Source: Kiritimatiellia bacterium (GTDB lineage: Bacteria > Verrucomicrobiota > Kiritimatiellia > RFP12 > UBA1067). From it: DNA of 64,000 bases. This document shows positions 8,228 through 17,293 of the stretch, in pieces. The notes below the pieces were generated by a model. It searched no databases. It was given only the letters and a program-made list of their open reading frames with translations, and had not been told where the DNA came from. Each line of letters starts with the position of its first letter. Within the stretch, counting starts at the first letter, position 1. The translations under genes and the position numbers were made by a program. The stretch is taken from positions 1-64,000 of the forward strand of contig JAFWKK010000042.1 of assembly GCA_017514235.1 (NCBI GenBank), read 5' to 3'.

Positions 8228-8836
8228 ATGGCAAGGGTCAAGCTGACTAAGACGGAGCTAAAGGCTCAGACGGACGCGCTGAAGCGGTTTCAGCGCTTTC
8301 TTCCGATGTTGCTCCTGAAGAAGCAGCAGCTTCAAGGCGAGATCGCCGGCATTGTGGCGAAGGCCGAGGCTGTCGGCGCCAGGGAGCGTGCGGTACGCGA
8401 CGCCCTGGGGCGTTGGGCTGGGCTTTTCGCCACGGACGAGGAACTGCTCTCGGGCCTTGTCCGCGTGACTGATGTGCGCAAGGGATCGGCCAACATCGCA
8501 GGCGTGACGATTCCGACGTTCGAGTCGGTTGAAGTTGAGGTGAAGGAGATAGACCGGTGGGCGACGCCGGCGTGGGTCGACGATGCCGTGAAGGCTGCGA
8601 AGGAGGTGTTTTCCCTGCAGTGCGAGCGTGCGGTATACGAGGAGCAGCGGCGGCTGGTGGCGGAGGAGCTGCAGCAGACCAGCCAGCGCGTCAATCTCTT
8701 TGAGAAGGTGAAGATTCCCGAATGCCGCGAAGCCATACGCGTGATAAAGATCGCGCTGGGCGACGAGCAGACGGCTGCGGTCACGCGCGGCAAGATAGCC
8801 AAGGGCCGCGCTCCGCGCGAGGAGGAAGCGGCATGA
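8228..8836 (+). CDS. atpD: V-type ATP synthase subunit D
   Basis: Subunit D is the central rotor stalk of V/A-type ATP synthases, linking the A3B3 head to the membrane ring. The 202-residue protein has the expected length and long helical ends (LTKTELKAQTDALKRFQRFLPMLL at the N terminus). It carries the family signature TSQRVNLFEKVKIPECREAIRVIK near residues 152-175, where the N-terminal and C-terminal helices pair. It is first in a D-I-K gene group and overlaps subunit I by four bases (ATGA). The catalytic A and B subunits and the peripheral E and C subunits are not in this window. Confidence 0.92.
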   Translation: MARVKLTKTELKAQTDALKRFQRFLPMLLLKKQQLQGEIAGIVAKAEAVGARERAVRDALGRWAGLFATDEELLSGLVRVTDVRKGSANIAGVTIPTFESVEVEVKEIDRWATPAWVDDAVKAAKEVFSLQCERAVYEEQRRLVAEELQQTSQRVNLFEKVKIPECREAIRVIKIALGDEQTAAVTRGKIAKGRAPREEEAA

Positions 8837-10452
8837 TCGTGTCGATGAAGCATCTTGACCTCGTGTGCCTCGCCGCCGACCGGGAGGCCACGGTTGCGAA
8901 GCTGCGCGACCTCGGTGTGGTGCACCTCGACCTCGCTTCCGCCGGAGGGGAGGCCGTCATGTCCGCGAAGGGCGACGTCGCGTCCGCTGAAGCGGCGGTC
9001 CGCCTGATCCTCAAGGCTCGCGGCAAGGTCAAGCGCGACAGCCTTGACATACGTGTCCGCGACGCCGGCGAGGTGCTGGCGATTTCCGCCGACTGCGACG
9101 TGCTGCGCGCCGAGAGGGACAGGCTTGAGCGCGAAATCAAGACTTACGAGCCGTATGGTGACTTCGATCCTGCGCTGGCGCGAAAGTTGCTTGGCCTTGG
9201 CATAGGCATCGGGGACATCCTGCCCGCCAGGCTGCCGGAGATGAGACTTTCCAAGATGCGCGAGAAGCTGGAGCGCGTCGTCAACCGGATCAGGGTCGAC
9301 GAGGCGAAGCTGGCGGCGTCGGACGACGCGGCGATAGTCCGTAAGTTCCCGCAACTGGCGGACAGCGTGGCCTTTGCCGAGGCGCGCGAGCTGTTGGAAG
9401 ACCGCGGTGCGGTGAGCCTCATTTCGGGCTGGGTGCCGGCGACGGGGGCGAAGGCGGTTCTCACTGGTGCGCGCGAATGCGGCTGGGGAGTCTTGTTGCG
9501 AGACCCTGCGGAAGGCGAGTCGCCTCCTACGCTCATCGAGCCGCCAAGGCTGTTCCGTCCGGTCACCGCCTTGTTTTCCGGGCTTGGCATCGCTCCGGCC
9601 TACACTGAGTCTGACGTGTCGGTGCCGTTCATGTGCTACTTCTCGCTGTTCTTTGCGATGCTCGTGGGCGACGGCGGCTATGGGGCGATAATCCTGGCGA
9701 TGTCTCTCTGGGGCTGGCGGAAGTACCGGACGGCAAAGTCTCCCTCGCCGCTGCTTGGCAGCTGGCTCGTGCTGCTGACGGTGTTCTCGCTCGCGACGAT
9801 AGCGTGGGGATTCCTCTCCAACTCCTGGTTTGGCGAGGGCCTGCCGTTTGCGGAGGACTGGCCTACCGCGAAGTGGCTGGGCGACCCGACTTACGGCAAC
9901 ATGATGTTCCTCTGCTTCACCATCGGCGCTAGCCATCTCGTGCTGGCGCGGCTTTGGAACGGCATCTGCCTCATAAACGGCGTGGATTGCCTTCCTGAGT
10001 TCGGGTGGGCGGGCATTCTTGTGTTCATGTACTTCGTCGTGAACGCCATCGTTGGGATATCCTCCGGGGTGCCGACGTGGTCGTACTGGCTGTTCGGCGC
10101 GTCGCTCGTGCTCGTTGTGTCCCGTACGCGCGGCGTCGCCCTGGGCATGCTGCCGCTGAACGTGATGAGCGCGATGGGCGACATCATCTCCTACGTGCGT
10201 CTCTTTGCGGTCGGGTATGCGTCGCTGCAGGTCGCGCGCAACTTCAATGGCATGGCGCTCGAGCTGAACCTGCCGGTCTGGGCGAAGATCGTGCCGATGG
10301 TCGCCATACTGCTGATAGGCCATGGCATCAACTTCGCGCTGGCGGGCCTTTCCATCCTCGTGCACGCCGTGCGCCTAAACACTCTCGAGTTCTCTAACCA
10401 CAAGGGGCTTACCTGGTCTGGGTACGCCTATTCGCCGTTCAGGAAACATTAA
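8833..10452 (+). CDS. atpI: V-type ATP synthase subunit I (membrane stator, a-subunit)
   Basis: The 539-residue protein is the stator membrane subunit that forms the ion half-channels. Residues 1 to about 250 are a soluble, helical arm. From about residue 255 there are seven to eight membrane segments, starting with PFMCYFSLFFAMLVGDGGYGAIIL and ending with GHGINFALAGLSILVHAVRLNTLEFSNH. The GDGGYG motif, MGDIISYVRLFAVGYAS with the conserved Arg, and VHAVRLNTLEF are hallmarks of this family. The start overlaps subunit D (ATGA); subunit K follows after 17 bases. Confidence 0.92.
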   Translation: MIVSMKHLDLVCLAADREATVAKLRDLGVVHLDLASAGGEAVMSAKGDVASAEAAVRLILKARGKVKRDSLDIRVRDAGEVLAISADCDVLRAERDRLEREIKTYEPYGDFDPALARKLLGLGIGIGDILPARLPEMRLSKMREKLERVVNRIRVDEAKLAASDDAAIVRKFPQLADSVAFAEARELLEDRGAVSLISGWVPATGAKAVLTGARECGWGVLLRDPAEGESPPTLIEPPRLFRPVTALFSGLGIAPAYTESDVSVPFMCYFSLFFAMLVGDGGYGAIILAMSLWGWRKYRTAKSPSPLLGSWLVLLTVFSLATIAWGFLSNSWFGEGLPFAEDWPTAKWLGDPTYGNMMFLCFTIGASHLVLARLWNGICLINGVDCLPEFGWAGILVFMYFVVNAIVGISSGVPTWSYWLFGASLVLVVSRTRGVALGMLPLNVMSAMGDIISYVRLFAVGYASLQVARNFNGMALELNLPVWAKIVPMVAILLIGHGINFALAGLSILVHAVRLNTLEFSNHKGLTWSGYAYSPFRKH

Positions 10453-10469
10453 GGAAAGGAACAAGACAA

Positions 10470-10916
10470 ATGGATGCAATGGTTGTTTCAGGAGCTATCG
10501 CCTGCCTGAGCCTCAGCTCCGTCGGCTCTGCCATCGGAACGGGCCTTGCGGCTGCCTCCGCGGTTGGGTCATGGAAGAAGTGCTATGCGGCCGGCAAGCC
10601 GGCGCCGTTCACGCTTCTCACGTTCGTCGGGCTTCCGCTCTCGCAGACGCTCTACGGAATGATCCTGATGTTCGTGATGGTCGGCAAGACGGCGATTGCC
10701 GGCGCCGGGCTCGCGATGCTGCTTCTGGGTCTTTTTGCAGGGCTTGGGATAGGCGCGTCCGCCGTGTTCCAGGGCCGGGCGGCGGCGGCGGCCTGCGATG
10801 CGCAGGCGGAGACCGGGCAGGGCCTGGCCAACTACGTGATTGCGCTCGGCGTCGTGGAGACGGTCGCCATCTTCGTGATGGTGTTCACGATCATCGCACT
10901 TGGCAAGATCGTCTGA
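10470..10916 (+). CDS. atpK: V-type ATP synthase subunit K (c-ring proteolipid)
   Basis: A 148-residue double-hairpin proteolipid with four membrane helices, forming the rotor ring. The first hairpin contains GLPLSQTLYGM with a conserved Gln. The second ends with VIALGVVETVAIFVM, whose Glu is the ion-binding carboxylate. Polar residues around these sites (Gln-Thr in helix 2, Gln in AETGQGLANY, Thr after the Glu) resemble the sodium-binding set of Enterococcus NtpK, so sodium coupling is possible but unproven. The gene has a good ribosome-binding site (AAGGAAAGGA) upstream. Confidence 0.92.
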   Translation: MDAMVVSGAIACLSLSSVGSAIGTGLAAASAVGSWKKCYAAGKPAPFTLLTFVGLPLSQTLYGMILMFVMVGKTAIAGAGLAMLLLGLFAGLGIGASAVFQGRAAAAACDAQAETGQGLANYVIALGVVETVAIFVMVFTIIALGKIV

Positions 10917-10923
10917 CGCTCTC

Positions 10924-12582
10924 ATGCCGCGCATCGGCGACAGGACGGGCTGGTTCCTCGCGTTCAGCGTGGTGTTCGCCGCGCTTGCCGGCTACGTCTT
11001 CTGGGGGACATGGTCGCCCGACGTGGCTCCGGTCATGCCTGACGCGTGGACGACCTACCCTGCGACGCAGCTCTCCGACCTGCTGCGCGGCTTTTGGGAG
11101 AGCGGACGGTTCATCCCCGACGACCTGAAGACGTTCCTTGGCGGCCCGTGGGTCTGGCAGGAGCTTCAGTATGCCTTCGCCATCTACTTCGCCGCGCTCG
11201 GCGTCGTCTACTACTGCCGGGGGCGCGGACTGTCGCGTCCGGCAAGTTACGGCGCCGCGCTGCTCCTGGCTTTCTCCGGCTACTGGCTGACGCTTTATTC
11301 CGCCGGGCACCTCGGCTGGTTCAGGTGGATGACCTACGGCGTCTTCGCCTTCGGCCTGGCCGACCGCGCCGTGCGGAAGGGCAAGCTTCGCCACTGGCTG
11401 CTCCTCGGCGCGGACGTCGCCTGGGCTAGCTTCAACCAGCAGGACCTGTGGCTCCTCTTCACTGTCTTCACCGCAGCCTATTTCATTTGGTGCTGCGTCC
11501 GCGAGCGCAGGTTGCCCTGGCGTGGCGTTCTTGTCGCCGGACTGGTCTTCGCGGCGGTCGGGACTCCGAACTTCGTGTCATCGCTCGGCGAGACGCTTAA
11601 GGGGCGCAAGAATCAGATCGAACGCGGCGAGAACGTAACTGGTGGAGGTGCGTCGGACGCCGAGAAGCGCTGGGAGTTCGTCACCAACTGGTCGATGCCG
11701 CCAGAGGATGCGCTGGAGTTTCTCGTGCCGCGCGTCCACGGCGACACGAGCTGCCCGTTCGTCCTCTCCATCAATCGGGCGAAGGGCGTGAAGCAGTACA
11801 CCGGCGCACTGGGGCGTCCGCTGAACGCCAAGCAGGGCAACTACCGCCAGCATTCGCTTTACGTCGGCTGGGCCACATGCCTGTTGGCGCTCGCCGGACT
11901 GGTTTCCATCTTCGTCGGAAGGAGCGGGGCGAGGGACGCCGAGCCCATGCGTCGCAACGACGCCGCCTTCTTTGCAGTGGCGGCGGCGGTCTTCTTTGCG
12001 CTGTCGCTCGGGCGCTATTTCGCGCCAGCATATCGGATTGTCTTTGCGATGCCGTTCGGGGACCTGATACGGTGTCCGGTGAAATGGCACCACCTGACCG
12101 AGCTTAGCCTGGCATTTCTCGCGGCCTTCGGAATAGACGCCGTCCTGCGTTTTGCGACGGCAAGGGGGATGCGCCGCGGCATGGCCGTCGGTACGGTCGC
12201 GGGCGTGGTGCTGCTCGGTACGCTCGGGCTTGCTTCCAACGCGAAGCTCTACTGCGCCCCGTTCAGCGTCAGGGAGGCGCGTCGCACCGGGCTGAAGGCT
12301 GAGATGACGATTCTCAGCCGGGCCGACTTCGCGAAGCCGCAGGTGGCGGAGCTGATGCGCGCCGGGCGCATAGTGTCCCTCGCGAACTACATGGGCCACC
12401 CCGACTACTTCCTGGTCGAGATGCTTCGCCCGTTCGACAGTCCGGTCAGGCGTCCGCCGGGGCCGATGACTGTCGCACTGGGATTGCTGTCCGTTCTGAC
12501 GACGCTTGGCGTATTGGCATTCTGCGGTTTCCAGGCCGCGCGAGGGCCGCGTCGCTACGGGAAAGACTTGCAGACAACATGA
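10924..12582 (+). CDS. Polytopic membrane protein, YfhO/GT-C-like
   Basis: A 552-residue integral membrane protein with roughly eleven or twelve hydrophobic segments. The first follows the start (GWFLAFSVVFAALAGYVFW) and a long outside loop follows (PVMPDAWTTYPATQLSDLL). A later loop carries EFVTNWSMPPEDALEFLVPRVHGD, resembling YfhO-type proteins and other GT-C-like lipid-linked glycosyltransferases. I cannot assign a substrate. ATG at 10924 is preferred to 10900 because it removes an overlap with atpK. It lies 7 bases after atpK but has no obvious V-ATPase role; cotranscription may be incidental. Confidence 0.6.
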   Translation: MPRIGDRTGWFLAFSVVFAALAGYVFWGTWSPDVAPVMPDAWTTYPATQLSDLLRGFWESGRFIPDDLKTFLGGPWVWQELQYAFAIYFAALGVVYYCRGRGLSRPASYGAALLLAFSGYWLTLYSAGHLGWFRWMTYGVFAFGLADRAVRKGKLRHWLLLGADVAWASFNQQDLWLLFTVFTAAYFIWCCVRERRLPWRGVLVAGLVFAAVGTPNFVSSLGETLKGRKNQIERGENVTGGGASDAEKRWEFVTNWSMPPEDALEFLVPRVHGDTSCPFVLSINRAKGVKQYTGALGRPLNAKQGNYRQHSLYVGWATCLLALAGLVSIFVGRSGARDAEPMRRNDAAFFAVAAAVFFALSLGRYFAPAYRIVFAMPFGDLIRCPVKWHHLTELSLAFLAAFGIDAVLRFATARGMRRGMAVGTVAGVVLLGTLGLASNAKLYCAPFSVREARRTGLKAEMTILSRADFAKPQVAELMRAGRIVSLANYMGHPDYFLVEMLRPFDSPVRRPPGPMTVALGLLSVLTTLGVLAFCGFQAARGPRRYGKDLQTT

Positions 12583-12592
12583 TGACGAGACA

Positions 12593-13969
12593 ATGAAGTA
12601 CGTATCGACAAGAAAAGGTCTTGCGGCGACGAGTGCCGAGACGATTTTCAAGGGGCTTGCGCCTGACGGCGGGCTGTATGTGCCTGAACTTGGCGGTGTG
12701 CGCCTTCCGGACAAAGTGCCTGCTACGCTTCGCGGATGCGAGGAGGCCGTAATGGGCTGTCTCTTCGACGACCTCCCTACGGAAGTCCGTACGGCGGCGG
12801 CGGACCGCCTGGCGTCCCGCTTCCCTGCCGAGGACCCGGTTCCGCTCGTTAAGAGGGGCGACCTGCATCTTCTGGAGCTGTTCCACGGCCGGACTGGCGC
12901 GTTCAAGGACGTTGCGCTGTCGATGCTTCCCGTGTTCATGCGCCATGCGGCCGCCGGAAAGCGCGTGCTGGTGCTGACGGCCACGAGCGGCGACACCGGC
13001 AGCGCTGCGATGCATGGCTTCGCCGGCGTCGACGGAACTGAGATAGTCGTGTTTTATCCGGCGTCCGGCACGTCCAGGATACAGCGGTTGCAGATGACGA
13101 CGCCGGCGGACGCCAACGTGCACGCAGTCGGCATTCGCGGCAACTTCGACGACGCGCAGTCCGCCGTGAAGCGCGTCTTTTCGGACGCCGCCATCGCCGC
13201 CGAAGCCGCCGCGCATGGCGTGACCCTGTCGTCCGCAAATTCGATCAACACCGGCCGGCTCGTGCCGCAGGTCGCCTACTACGTGCTTGCAGGGGCTAAG
13301 ATCGGCGGACCGTTCGACATCGTGGTGCCGAGCGGCAATTTCGGCAACATCCTTGCGGCGTATTACGCGAAGCTGCTCGGCTCGCCTGTGCGCAAGCTCG
13401 TAGTGGCCTCCAACGTGAACGACGTGCTCGCCCGCTTCGTCAAGACTGGCGTCTACGATCCGGGCCCGGTCTTCACCGTGACGAACTCGCCGTCGATGGA
13501 CATACGGCGCTCGTCGAACGTCGAGCGGCTCCTTTGGATACTGAACGGCGGCGACTGCGCAGAAGTGTCGCGGCTGATGGGCGACCTGGAGACGAAGGGA
13601 CGCTACGAGCTGAACGCCGCGGCGAAGGAGAGGTTCTTCTCCGACTTCGAAAGCGGCGTGGCAACGCCAGAGGAGACGGAGGAGGAGATGCGCCGAATGC
13701 GGGACGAGACGGGCTGTCTCGTCGATCCGCACACTGCGGTGGCGACGTTCGTCGCCAGGCGCCTAGGCTATCCGCGTGACGGCGTCCCGTGCGTCGTGGC
13801 AGCGACGGCCACGCCCTACAAGTTCCCGGAGACGTGCCTCAGGGCGTTCGGCGGGGACGTGCTGGACGATCCGCCGCCGTGCGTGCGCGGGCTGGATGCG
13901 CTTCCGGTGGCGCAGAAGGCGGTCATCGACGTCGGCGGCATACCTGATGCCGTCCGGAGCCTCTTCTGA
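12593..13969 (+). CDS. thrC: Threonine synthase
   Basis: A 458-residue PLP enzyme converting O-phosphohomoserine to threonine. It starts with the typical MKYVSTRKG segment and APDGGLYVPE-like stretch (residues 22-30). It holds the PLP-lysine motif HGRTGAFKDVALSMLPVF near residue 106, the phosphate-binding TATSGDTGSAAMHGFAG, SSANSINTGRLVPQVAYYV, and VPSGNFGNILAAYYAK. The length and motif order are those of the thrC subfamily found in E. coli and Bacteroidetes. The start lies 10 bases after the preceding membrane-protein gene. Confidence 0.93.
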   Translation: MKYVSTRKGLAATSAETIFKGLAPDGGLYVPELGGVRLPDKVPATLRGCEEAVMGCLFDDLPTEVRTAAADRLASRFPAEDPVPLVKRGDLHLLELFHGRTGAFKDVALSMLPVFMRHAAAGKRVLVLTATSGDTGSAAMHGFAGVDGTEIVVFYPASGTSRIQRLQMTTPADANVHAVGIRGNFDDAQSAVKRVFSDAAIAAEAAAHGVTLSSANSINTGRLVPQVAYYVLAGAKIGGPFDIVVPSGNFGNILAAYYAKLLGSPVRKLVVASNVNDVLARFVKTGVYDPGPVFTVTNSPSMDIRRSSNVERLLWILNGGDCAEVSRLMGDLETKGRYELNAAAKERFFSDFESGVATPEETEEEMRRMRDETGCLVDPHTAVATFVARRLGYPRDGVPCVVAATATPYKFPETCLRAFGGDVLDDPPPCVRGLDALPVAQKAVIDVGGIPDAVRSLF

Positions 13970-14010
13970 CGCAGTTGCGGTGACGGCGGCCAACAAGAAA
14001 GGGAGAACAA

Positions 14011-14871
14011 ATGAGGAAGGGAATCATACTTGCGGGCGGAGCGGGCACGCGGCTGCATCCGCTCACCCGTGTCGTGTCGAAGCAGCTTCTGCCAGTCTAC
14101 GACAAGCCGATGATCTTCTATCCGCTTTCGACGCTGATGCTCGCCGGCATTCGCGACGTGCTGATAATATCTACGCCGACCGACCTGCCGATGTTCGAGC
14201 GGCTCTTGGGCGACGGCTCCGACATCGGCATGCGCTTCTCGTACAAGGTGCAGGAGGTGCCGAACGGCCTTGCCCAGGCGTTCGTCATCGGACGCGAGTT
14301 CATAGGCGGCGACGACGTGTGCCTTGTCCTGGGGGACAACATCTTCTACGGGGCCAACCTGCCGAAGCTGCTTAAGGCGGCAAGCGCATCGCCGTCGCCG
14401 ACGGTGTTCGGATACCGCGTGGCAGATCCGGAGCGCTACGGCGTCGTCGAGTTCGACGCGGCCGGCAAAGCCGTTTCGCTGGAGGAGAAGCCGCAGAAGC
14501 CGAAGTCGAACTACGCCGTCGTCGGTCTCTATTTCTACCCGAACTCGGTCGTGGAAATCGCGGCGAACCTGAAGCCGTCCGCACGCGGCGAATACGAGAT
14601 AACCGACGTCAACCGCGAATACCTGCGACGAGGCGAGCTGAAGGTGGAGGTAATGAGCCGGGGATTCGCCTGGCTCGACACCGGCACGCACCAGTCGCTT
14701 GCCGACGCCACCAACTTCGTGCGCGCCATCATCGAGCGTCAGGGCTTGCAGATGAGCTGCATCGAGGAAATCGCCTGGTGCCGCGGCTGGATCGACGACG
14801 CCCAGCTCAAGAAGCTTGCCGACGGCTACGGCAAGTCGTCCTACGGACAGTACCTCAAGAACCTCGCCTGA
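14011..14871 (+). CDS. rmlA: Glucose-1-phosphate thymidylyltransferase
   Basis: RmlA makes dTDP-glucose from glucose-1-phosphate and dTTP, the first step toward dTDP-rhamnose and related deoxysugars of cell-surface glycans. The 286-residue protein shows the nucleotidyltransferase signature [16 protein letters not shown] near the N terminus, [49 protein letters not shown] and [12 protein letters not shown], all diagnostic for RmlA. Its ribosome-binding site AAAGGGAG lies 8 bases upstream. rmlB, rmlC and rmlD are not in this window. Confidence 0.94.
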   Translation: MRKGIILAGGAGTRLHPLTRVVSKQLLPVYDKPMIFYPLSTLMLAGIRDVLIISTPTDLPMFERLLGDGSDIGMRFSYKVQEVPNGLAQAFVIGREFIGGDDVCLVLGDNIFYGANLPKLLKAASASPSPTVFGYRVADPERYGVVEFDAAGKAVSLEEKPQKPKSNYAVVGLYFYPNSVVEIAANLKPSARGEYEITDVNREYLRRGELKVEVMSRGFAWLDTGTHQSLADATNFVRAIIERQGLQMSCIEEIAWCRGWIDDAQLKKLADGYGKSSYGQYLKNLA

Positions 14872-14902
14872 AGCCTTTTTGACACAATACATGATACATG
14901 CC

Positions 14903-16177
14903 ATGAAAACTAAAGCGACTTACATGGACAAGGACTTCCTGCTTGATACCGATGCGGCGCGGGAGCTCTACCACCGGCATGCGGAGAAGATGCCGATCAT
15001 CGACTACCATTGCCACCTGCCGCCGAAGGAGATCGCCTGCGACCAGCGCTGGACAGACATCGCGCAGGTCTGGCTCGGCGGCGACCACTACAAGTGGCGG
15101 CAGATGCGCTCCAACGGCGTGGACGAACGGTACGTGACCGGCGACGCCAGCTGGCACGACAAGTTCGTCAAGTTCGCCGAGACGATGGAGAAACTCGTCA
15201 AGAATCCGCTCTTCGACTGGTCGCACCTGGAGCTGTCGCGCTACTTCGGCGTGAACGAGCGCCTGTGCGGGGAGTCCGCCGAGCGCATCTGGAAGAAATG
15301 CAACGCGAAGCTAGCCCAGAAGGGGTTCTCCGCGCAGGGCCTCATGAAGAAGTCGAACGTCAAGGTCGTCTGCACGACCGACGACCCCGACGACTCTCTC
15401 GAATGGCACCGGCAGATCGCCGCGAAGCCGTTCGGAGTGAAGATACTGCCCGCATGGCGCCCGGACCGCATCCTCAAGGAGGCCGTTGCGAAGAAGAAGG
15501 ACCCTATGAAGCACCTCGCCGAGCGCCACAAGCACTTCGAGGCGAACGGGTGCGTGCTTTCCGACTACGGCCTTGTCGACATTCCCGAGAAGGGCCTTTA
15601 CGCAGATCTGCTTTTCGAGTGCCTGAAGATGGATGCGAAGGCAGGCTGGACGACGCAGCTGCACTTCAACTGCATACGGAACCTGAACACGCGCATGTTC
15701 AAGAAGCTTGGCCCCGACACCGGGTTCGACGCGATCGGATGCGCTGACTCGGGGCTGGGCCTGGCGAAACTTTTCGACAGGCTGGAGCGGGCGGACGCGC
15801 TGCCGCGCTGCATCCTCTACTCCCTCAACCCGCGCGACACCGAGATGCTTGCGACGATCATGGGCTGCTTTCAGAAAGGGCCGGACGTCGGAAAGATTCA
15901 GCTCGGCAGCGGCTGGTGGTTCCTCGACCAGAAGGACGGCATGCGCAAGCAGCTTGAGGCGCTCTCCGCGCTCGGCTGCCTCGGCAACTTCGTCGGCATG
16001 CTTACGGACTCGCGCAGCTTCCTCAGCTACACGCGGCACGAGTATTTCCGCCGCATCCTTTGCCAGAAGCTCGGCAAGGAGGTCGAGAACGGTGAGATTC
16101 CAGCCGACATGAAGTGGCTTGGGCAGATAGTCGAGGACATCTCCTACAACAACGCCAAGCGTTACTTCGGCTTCTGA
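14903..16177 (+). CDS. uxaC: Uronate isomerase
   Basis: UxaC isomerises D-glucuronate to fructuronate and D-galacturonate to tagaturonate, the entry step of uronic acid catabolism. The protein is about 424 residues, slightly shorter than E. coli UxaC. It opens with FLLDTDAARELYH and the metal site DYHCHLPPKEIA, then GGDHYKWRQMRSNGV, VVCTTDDPDDSLEWH, FGVKILPAWRPD, LQLHFNCIRNLN, and FVGMLTDSRSFLSYTRHEYFRRILC near the end. The start could be ATG 14903, 14891 or 14924; none has a strong ribosome-binding site. A KDG kinase, CE15-like esterase and DUF4838 protein in the window support uronate use. Confidence 0.92.
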   Translation: MKTKATYMDKDFLLDTDAARELYHRHAEKMPIIDYHCHLPPKEIACDQRWTDIAQVWLGGDHYKWRQMRSNGVDERYVTGDASWHDKFVKFAETMEKLVKNPLFDWSHLELSRYFGVNERLCGESAERIWKKCNAKLAQKGFSAQGLMKKSNVKVVCTTDDPDDSLEWHRQIAAKPFGVKILPAWRPDRILKEAVAKKKDPMKHLAERHKHFEANGCVLSDYGLVDIPEKGLYADLLFECLKMDAKAGWTTQLHFNCIRNLNTRMFKKLGPDTGFDAIGCADSGLGLAKLFDRLERADALPRCILYSLNPRDTEMLATIMGCFQKGPDVGKIQLGSGWWFLDQKDGMRKQLEALSALGCLGNFVGMLTDSRSFLSYTRHEYFRRILCQKLGKEVENGEIPADMKWLGQIVEDISYNNAKRYFGF

Positions 16178-16243
16178 TCCGTGCGTCTGCCGCTCGGACA
16201 TTCGCCTTGATGCGCGTTGCGCTGGACGCGGCCGCAAGGGGTG

Positions 16244-16252
16244 TGCTATACT
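16244..16252 (+). promoter_or_regulatory. Extended -10 promoter for the DUF4432 gene
   Basis: TGCTATACT (TG-N-TATACT). It lies 62 bases before the ATG at 16315 but only 8 bases before an in-frame TTG at 16261, so either a leadered transcript or a leaderless TTG start is possible. Confidence 0.5.
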
Positions 16253-16314
16253 ATAAGCCGTTGGGCGGATTGCCGTCGGACGAAAGAACCGGAACACACA
16301 TAGAGGTCGAAGTC

Positions 16315-17253
16315 ATGAGCGAGGAAAGGCCCTGCGCCGACCGCAGGCTTGCGAAGGTCGGGAGCGTCGAGCAGCTGTGCATGGCGCAGCGAGTGCAGGT
16401 AACGGACGGGCGCGGCAACGGGGCGCGTCAGATATACGTAGCTAACGGAAAGCTCAACTTCGTGCTTTCCGAATCTAACGCCCTGGACATTCTGCGGCTG
16501 TGGCACGAGGGAACCAACGTCGGGTTCGTCTCGAAGAACGGGCTTTACACCGCGCCGGCCGACTTCCTTGGCACGTTCCCCGCCGGAATGCTCTATACGT
16601 GCGGACTCGATGCGATAGGCGGCATGGAAGGCCATGCCGTACACGGCCGCATACATTCCATTCCCGCGCAGATCCTGGAGCTGTCGGCCGGCGAAAACGG
16701 CGTCAAGATCGTCGCCGAGGTCCGTGACACCGCTCTCTTCGGACAGAACATGGTCCTGACGCGGACGGTTTCGACGGCTGCGGGGTCCGACGAGATCAAG
16801 ATCGAAGACCGGCTCGCGAACCGTGCGTTCCGTGACGAGAAGTACTGCATGCTCTATCATGTGAACGTCGGCTACCCGATCGTCGATGCCGGCGCGAAGA
16901 TCGTCGGCAAGTTCGCAGAGTCAAGGCCGCGCACCCAGTGGGCCAAGCACGAGATGGAGAAGATGCTCAAGGTCGAGCCGCCCAAGGACAATGCGGAGGA
17001 GACGTGCTACTTCCACATGACGAAGGACGGGAAGATGTCGGTCGAGAATCCGCGTATCGGCAAGCGGTTCACTGTGGCGACCTCCCTCCGCAAGTTCGTG
17101 CAGTGGAAGAGCCGGGCGAGCGGCGATTTCGTAGTCGGCCTTGAGCCTTGCACATGTTGGCTTGACGGCGAACTGGAGTACTCGGTGCTGAAGCCCGGCG
17201 AATCAGTCTCGCATACGCTTGTCTTGAAAACCGAGAACATCCGAGGCAGTTGA
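16315..17253 (+). CDS. DUF4432/aldose 1-epimerase family protein
   Basis: A protein of about 312 residues with the galactose-mutarotase beta-sandwich seen in DUF4432 proteins: LNFVLSESNALDILRLWHEGTNVGF, AGMLYTCGLDAIG, HGRIHSIPAQ (the conserved His-Gly-Arg), MLYHVNVGYPIVDAGA and GLEPCTCW near the end. The His in HGRIH and the Glu in GLEP match the catalytic pair of mutarotase-like enzymes. Such proteins interconvert sugar anomers. AGAGG at 16302-16306 favours ATG at 16315; the frame is open upstream, so a TTG at 16261 directly after the promoter is an alternative. It follows uxaC. Confidence 0.8.
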   Translation: MSEERPCADRRLAKVGSVEQLCMAQRVQVTDGRGNGARQIYVANGKLNFVLSESNALDILRLWHEGTNVGFVSKNGLYTAPADFLGTFPAGMLYTCGLDAIGGMEGHAVHGRIHSIPAQILELSAGENGVKIVAEVRDTALFGQNMVLTRTVSTAAGSDEIKIEDRLANRAFRDEKYCMLYHVNVGYPIVDAGAKIVGKFAESRPRTQWAKHEMEKMLKVEPPKDNAEETCYFHMTKDGKMSVENPRIGKRFTVATSLRKFVQWKSRASGDFVVGLEPCTCWLDGELEYSVLKPGESVSHTLVLKTENIRGS

Positions 17254-17293
17254 GGGCAGCCGAGCCGAAGGAACCGACGAATGGCATGAACGC

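Noticed and set aside
8332..10365. 677-residue open frame on the - strand
   Set aside because: Antisense shadow of V-ATPase subunits D and I; no family motifs.
14879..14884. TTGACA before uxaC as a promoter
   Set aside because: No -10 hexamer lies at 16-18 bases downstream; the match is probably chance.
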